Source: TMED27 sp050633165 (GTDB lineage: Bacteria; Pseudomonadota; Alphaproteobacteria; Micavibrionales; Micavibrionaceae). From it: 9,469 nt of DNA. Of this stretch, positions 7,021 to 9,469 are shown piece after piece. The translations under genes and the position numbers were made by a program. The stretch is from contig JBOEFZ010000036.1 of NCBI GenBank assembly GCA_050633165.1, positions 1 to 9,469 on the forward strand. Direction: 5' to 3'. The notes beneath the pieces are model-generated. The model did not search any database. It saw only the letters and a program-made list of their open reading frames with translations, and was not told where the DNA came from. Positions within the stretch are counted from its first letter, which is position 1. Every line of letters begins with the position of its first letter.

Positions 7021-7273
7021 CAACTCTCTACAAACACAACTCAATTATTACCAATATAAGCCGAGCAAATAGCACAGCCAGCAACAGATTCCAAGAATTT
7101 TATAAGCATCAACATATTAAACACCTAAATAAGGATTGTTCGTTAACGCAGAGAAATGCGGCGAAAATGATAATTTTTGAGAACCGGCGCGCAGCGTACA
7201 TTTAGTACGTGAGCACCGGAAGCGCAAAAAATTGTCATTTGCAGCCCATTTATCAAAGGTAACGGGCAATCCT
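7021..7273. other. Intergenic region upstream of the M23 gene
   Basis: A gene-free stretch of 253 bp between the M23 gene start and the end of the IalB-like gene, both on the minus strand. The part next to the M23 gene (7021-7150) is AT-rich and presumably holds its promoter. Several -10-like boxes occur on the minus strand (for example TATAAA and TTATAT), but no convincing -35/-10 pair stands out. The rest (7151-7254) is a long palindrome described separately. Confidence 0.7.
7151..7254. repeat. Imperfect palindrome of about 104 bp
   Basis: The two halves fold back on each other over nearly the whole length around a 5-nt ATTTA loop (7200-7204). Segments from the centre outward: CGTAC (7195-7199) with GTACG (7205-7209); CCGGCGCGCAG with TGAGCACCGG; GATAATTTTTG with CAAAAAATTGTC; and GAGAAATGCGGCGAAAATG with CATTTGCAGCCCATTTATC, with scattered mismatches and one- to two-base bulges. 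Its size and imperfect symmetry suit a MITE-like or other dispersed palindromic element, or a structured RNA in the 3' region of the IalB-like transcript. No open reading frame of note lies inside. Confidence 0.7.
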
Positions 7274-7780
7274 TTAGCACTCGTTATTAATCCGCTTATA
7301 AGCCTTGCTCGACCCTTTCAAACCAAAACTATCCGTCGTCAAAGTCCCGCGCGAAGACGTCCCCGTCACAACCATATCCGATCCATCACGAATGGCTCCG
7401 GCCAAGGCCTTATCACTCGCCGCATCCGGCGCCCATGCTGTTTCATCTTGGGTAAAAAGGCTAAAGTTCTTACCATCAATCTTAACGCTCGCCTCACTCC
7501 CGCTCTTATAGGTATAGCCAGTGATATAGCTAAACACATCACGTGTCCCTTCCGCCGGACGATGCGTAATCAATGCGTAAATCTTCCCACGGCGTGAATA
7601 ATTTCCCTTCGCGCTCTTCGGCTCGGAAATCATGTAACAAACCTTATTCCCGTTCTCCAAAAACATATAAGCCGACCAATCACCATACTTGGCCAACAAC
7701 CGAGGCTCCCCGTTTTGCGCAAACGCAGATGGTGCGATCAAAACCAGAGCAAACCCTAAAACAGCAAGAAGACGAGACAT
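7274..7780 (-). CDS. Invasion-associated locus B (IalB) family protein
   Basis: Secreted or periplasmic protein of the IalB family (PF06776), named after a Bartonella factor linked to erythrocyte invasion but widespread in free-living Alphaproteobacteria, so no virulence role should be assumed. It has 168 residues. A clear Sec signal peptide ends at about AFA-21 before QNGEP. The family pattern follows in order: YGDWSAYMF (31-40), Cys48, SEPKSAKGNYSRRG, ITHRPAEG, ITGYTYKSGSEASVKIDGKNFSLFT (87-110), AW at 115-116, GTSSRGTLTTDSFGLKG (140-156), and a C-terminal Cys168. Cys48 and Cys168 could form a disulfide. The second ATG (7780) is preferred over that at 7789 because AAGGA sits 9 nt upstream of it but directly abuts the first. 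It appears monocistronic. Confidence 0.9.
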   Translation of the reverse strand: MSRLLAVLGFALVLIAPSAFAQNGEPRLLAKYGDWSAYMFLENGNKVCYMISEPKSAKGNYSRRGKIYALITHRPAEGTRDVFSYITGYTYKSGSEASVKIDGKNFSLFTQDETAWAPDAASDKALAGAIRDGSDMVVTGTSSRGTLTTDSFGLKGSSKAYKRINNEC

Positions 7781-7789
7781 CGATATCAT

Positions 7790-7794
7790 TCCTT
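7790..7794 (-). promoter_or_regulatory. Ribosome-binding site deciding the IalB-like start
   Basis: AAGGA on the minus strand touches the ATG at 7789 with no spacer, which is too close for initiation. It is 9 nt from the ATG at 7780, within the usual range. This favours the shorter 168-residue product. Confidence 0.55.
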
Positions 7795-7817
7795 AATTTT
7801 TATACTTTATACGCCGC

Positions 7818-7823
7818 ATTATA
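7818..7823 (-). promoter_or_regulatory. Probable -10 box of the IalB-like gene
   Basis: A perfect TATAAT on the minus strand, about 40 bp upstream of the chosen start codon. The matching -35 region (TCGTGA, 17 nt further upstream) agrees with the sigma70 consensus at only three of six positions, so the promoter may need an activator, or the match may be partly fortuitous. Confidence 0.45.
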
Positions 7824-7889
7824 ACGCAACCCTTCGCAAATCACGATGCGCCGAATGCACGAAAACCAAAATAATCCACAGCAGGTTTA

Positions 7890-7988
7890 AAGGGGCTTTA
7901 TAGTCGTTAAAATTATGGTTTGGACAGCCATCAAAAAACGGTAATTTGCAGACCTGTCCAAATCGTAAGTTTAATGACTATCCCCCTT
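7890..7988. repeat. Long inverted repeat overlapping the methyltransferase 3' end
   Basis: The 28-nt arms 7900-7927 (ATAGTCGTTAA...TTTGGACAG) and 7954-7981 (CTGTCCAAA...TTTAATGACTAT) are complementary at 24 of 28 positions. Outside them AAGGGG and CCCCCTT can extend the pairing after a short bulge. The 26-nt centre is not symmetrical and contains a run of six A/T. The right arm includes the last codons (Asp-Ser-His) and stop of the methyltransferase gene. Read on the minus strand it can form a long stem just after the stop and may mark the 3' end of that transcript, although no U tract follows the stem directly. Confidence 0.75.
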
Positions 7989-8516
7989 CTTCGTCCGCAC
8001 CTTGCGCCGCAAACTCGTCTGTCGTGGCGGCAACCCTTCACTCGGCCCGCCAACCTTCACCGGACGATCGGGAAACTTCCCCATCGACATCACACGGTCA
8101 TACATAACAAGCGCCCCCGCGACGCCAACATTCACACAAAATTTCATCGGAATTTTAATCACATGATCCGCCCGCGCCATTAATGCCGGCGATACCGACC
8201 CCATCTCGGGGCCAAGCACATAAGCCGCCCGCGTGGGATGGCGAAAGCTCGGCAATTCAATCGAATTCTCCACCAATTCCACCGCGACAAGCTGGCATTT
8301 ATCGGGAAGGGCAAAGCTCTCCACATCCTCATACTGATGATACGGCACATGATCAAACGCATCCGAAGTATCAGACGTGCGAAACCCATGAACATCAACG
8401 GCGGGCGCAATCGTAAAAAAGAACGAAGCCCCAAACGCATGCGCCGACCGAGCAATCGTCCCGACATTCTGCTCCTTGGAAATCCCCTCAACACCAATAC
8501 CGAAATAACCGCGCAT
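7971..8516 (-). CDS. SpoU/TrmH family RNA methyltransferase
   Basis: SPOUT-fold enzyme that probably methylates a ribose 2'-OH in tRNA or rRNA using S-adenosylmethionine; the exact target cannot be read from sequence. It has 181 residues. The three SpoU motifs are present: motif 1 N17-V-G-T-I-A-R23-S-A-H-A-F-G-A, motif 2 AAYVLGPEMGSVSP (97-110) with Glu104, and motif 3 IKIPMKFCVNVGVAGALVMYDR (120-141) with Asn129 and the residues of the knotted cofactor site. The C-terminal 30 residues are basic (RRKVRTKK), perhaps RNA-binding. The start MRGYFGIGVEGISK at 8516 is the natural N-terminus; the 18-residue in-frame extension upstream runs into the intergenic gap. An AGGTG lies about 10 nt upstream. 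The gene follows the 8534-8881 gene by 17 bp, so the two likely share a transcript. Its 3' end lies within a palindrome. Confidence 0.92.
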   Translation of the reverse strand: MRGYFGIGVEGISKEQNVGTIARSAHAFGASFFFTIAPAVDVHGFRTSDTSDAFDHVPYHQYEDVESFALPDKCQLVAVELVENSIELPSFRHPTRAAYVLGPEMGSVSPALMARADHVIKIPMKFCVNVGVAGALVMYDRVMSMGKFPDRPVKVGGPSEGLPPRQTSLRRKVRTKKGDSH

Positions 8517-8533
8517 ACTGTTCACACCTATAC

Positions 8534-8881
8534 TTAATAAGGACGATGACCATAATAACCATCTGGGCAACCAGACATTTCCATGGCTTCTTGGTAGTCC
8601 CGACCTTCTTTTCGATTCTGAATATACACCAATTCATCACTGGACAGCTCAACAAACACAATATCATTTGTATCAGCTAACACCATCTCTACGACCCGTG
8701 GACCAAAAGCTCCCTGAATTTGAGAATAATCAAATTTATACACCTGACTATCCCACAACGCCATATGAATCATAAACGAGCAATCTTCTTTTTGAAGACC
8801 ATTGAATAATTGTGCCACGGCACTATCACCCTTGCTAAAGTAATAGATAGTGCCTTTATCGATAGTTTTTTGAAAAGTCAT
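8534..8881 (-). CDS. Hypothetical AT-rich small protein
   Basis: I do not recognise this 115-residue protein. It begins MTFQKTIDKGTIYYFSKGDS, has no signal peptide or membrane span, and appears to be a mixed alpha/beta soluble protein (alternating hydrophobic stretches such as VVEMVLADTNDIVFVELSSDELVYI at about 60-85). It ends with a Gly/Tyr-rich tail, SGCPDGYYGHRPY. The ATG at 8881 is preceded by GGAAA about 6 nt upstream; an in-frame extension to 8920 would overlap the aminotransferase and lacks support. GC is about 40% against roughly 53% in the adjoining methyltransferase gene. It lies 13 bp after the aminotransferase stop and 17 bp before the methyltransferase start, so it seems to have been inserted into an operon. 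The clean frame, ribosome-binding site and tight spacing argue that it is real. Confidence 0.7.
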   Translation of the reverse strand: MTFQKTIDKGTIYYFSKGDSAVAQLFNGLQKEDCSFMIHMALWDSQVYKFDYSQIQGAFGPRVVEMVLADTNDIVFVELSSDELVYIQNRKEGRDYQEAMEMSGCPDGYYGHRPY

Positions 8882-8894
8882 AATTTTCCATAAA

Positions 8895-9469
8895 TTACAA
8901 AACTTTTTCCATCCTGTCAAATGCTTCGTTCAAACGACGCTCTGACACCGCGAAACACATCCGAATATAACCCTTACACGTCTTCCCAAACGCACATCCG
9001 GGGGAGAGCAGCAATTGCGCCTCATCAATAAACCGCTTCGTCAGGGCAATACAATCCGGCTCGCCATCAACCTTGAAAAACCCGTAAAACGTCGCCTCGG
9101 GCCGCGCAAGATGGACTCTACCGCCGCCCATCGCGCCCAACCGCTCCATCATCAAATCACGGTTGGATTTATACATCGCCACTTGCCCCGCAAGGAAATC
9201 CTCCCCCTGCTCCAGCGCAGCCTTCGCACCATATTGCATAAAAGTCTGCGGACATAAATTATTATATAAGGCAACATCCTTAATCTTGCCTTCCGCCATT
9301 TTCGGCCCGACGATCCAGCCAATCCGCCACCCCGTCATCGCCCAGCTTTTGGAAAAGCTATTCACCACCAAAAGCAAATCATCATCCCGCGCCACATCCA
9401 AAAAACTATGCGCCCGCGCGTGCTTATACTCCGAATTATAGGTCAAGCGCGCATAAACCTCATCCGCCA
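8895..9469 (-). CDS. Class I/II PLP-dependent aminotransferase, C-terminal part
   Basis: Fold-type I aminotransferase (AspC/DapC-like), exchanging an amino group between an amino acid and a 2-oxo acid with pyridoxal phosphate. The gene runs off the right edge, so its start and the first half are missing; 190 complete codons remain. Visible landmarks are ADEVYARLTYN, with the Asp and Tyr that contact the cofactor; NSFSKSWAMTGWRIGW, whose Lys is expected to form the Schiff base with PLP; SPGCAFG; and GYIRMCFA, whose Arg binds the substrate carboxylate. All key residues of this half are intact. The substrate cannot be assigned: aspartate, an aromatic amino acid or N-succinyl-diaminopimelate are all possible in this superfamily. 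It is followed 13 bp later by the AT-rich small gene, likely on one mRNA. Confidence 0.94.
   Translation of the reverse strand, partial: ADEVYARLTYNSEYKHARAHSFLDVARDDDLLLVVNSFSKSWAMTGWRIGWIVGPKMAEGKIKDVALYNNLCPQTFMQYGAKAALEQGEDFLAGQVAMYKSNRDLMMERLGAMGGGRVHLARPEATFYGFFKVDGEPDCIALTKRFIDEAQLLLSPGCAFGKTCKGYIRMCFAVSERRLNEAFDRMEKVL

Noticed and set aside
7151..7254. tRNA or simple intrinsic terminator within the long palindrome
   Set aside because: There is no cloverleaf or T-arm motif, and the structure is far longer than a terminator stem, with T/A runs inside the stem rather than after it.
7781..7789. ATG at 7789 as the start of the IalB-like protein
   Set aside because: The AAGGA abuts it with no spacing, whereas it is well placed for the ATG at 7780; the signal peptide is intact from the latter.
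8183..8537. Plus-strand open frames opposite the methyltransferase gene
   Set aside because: All three SpoU motifs are encoded on the minus strand; the plus-strand frames show no domain and no ribosome-binding site.

Overview
The window reads as ordinary alphaproteobacterial chromosome of moderate GC (about 50-55% by eye). The main evidence is the cytochrome c oxidase gene order (ctaD, ctaB, a CoxF-like small ORF, ctaG, ctaE, DUF983, SURF1) and an IalB-type secreted protein, a family mostly found in Alphaproteobacteria. The genus cannot be fixed from sequence alone. A free-living or predatory lineage of the Rhodospirillales/Micavibrionales kind is only a guess.

Plus-strand half (1-5591): the 3' two thirds of ctaD (catalytic subunit I of the aa3-type oxidase) enters from the left and ends in a cluster of hairpins, the last a good intrinsic terminator. 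An unrecognised gene of about 232 codons (1064-1762) follows. A REP-like inverted repeat and a 13-bp tandem repeat then lead into a tightly packed block. This block holds ctaB (heme O synthase), a 54-residue single-membrane-span CoxF-like protein, ctaG/cox11 (copper delivery to CuB), ctaE (subunit III), a DUF983 zinc-ribbon membrane protein and a SURF1 assembly factor. Together they make heme O for heme A, insert copper and heme into subunit I, and supply subunit III. ctaC (subunit II) is presumably left of the window, and ctaA is not seen.

Minus-strand half (5602-9469): an M23 (LytM-type) murein endopeptidase converges on SURF1 with only 10 bp between stops. A 253-bp intergenic stretch upstream of it carries a roughly 104-bp imperfect palindrome. 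Next comes a secreted IalB-family protein with its own -10 box. The 180-bp space before the following gene holds a second long palindrome, whose arm supplies the last codons and stop of a SpoU/TrmH-family RNA methyltransferase. That gene is apparently the last of a three-gene operon: a class I aminotransferase (cut by the right edge), an AT-rich unrecognised small gene, and the methyltransferase.

No tRNA, rRNA, CRISPR array, insertion sequence or phage gene was seen. The parts not explained by known families are the two unrecognised genes and the four palindromic or tandem intergenic structures. The coding content is otherwise conventional, and I see no convincing new multi-gene system.
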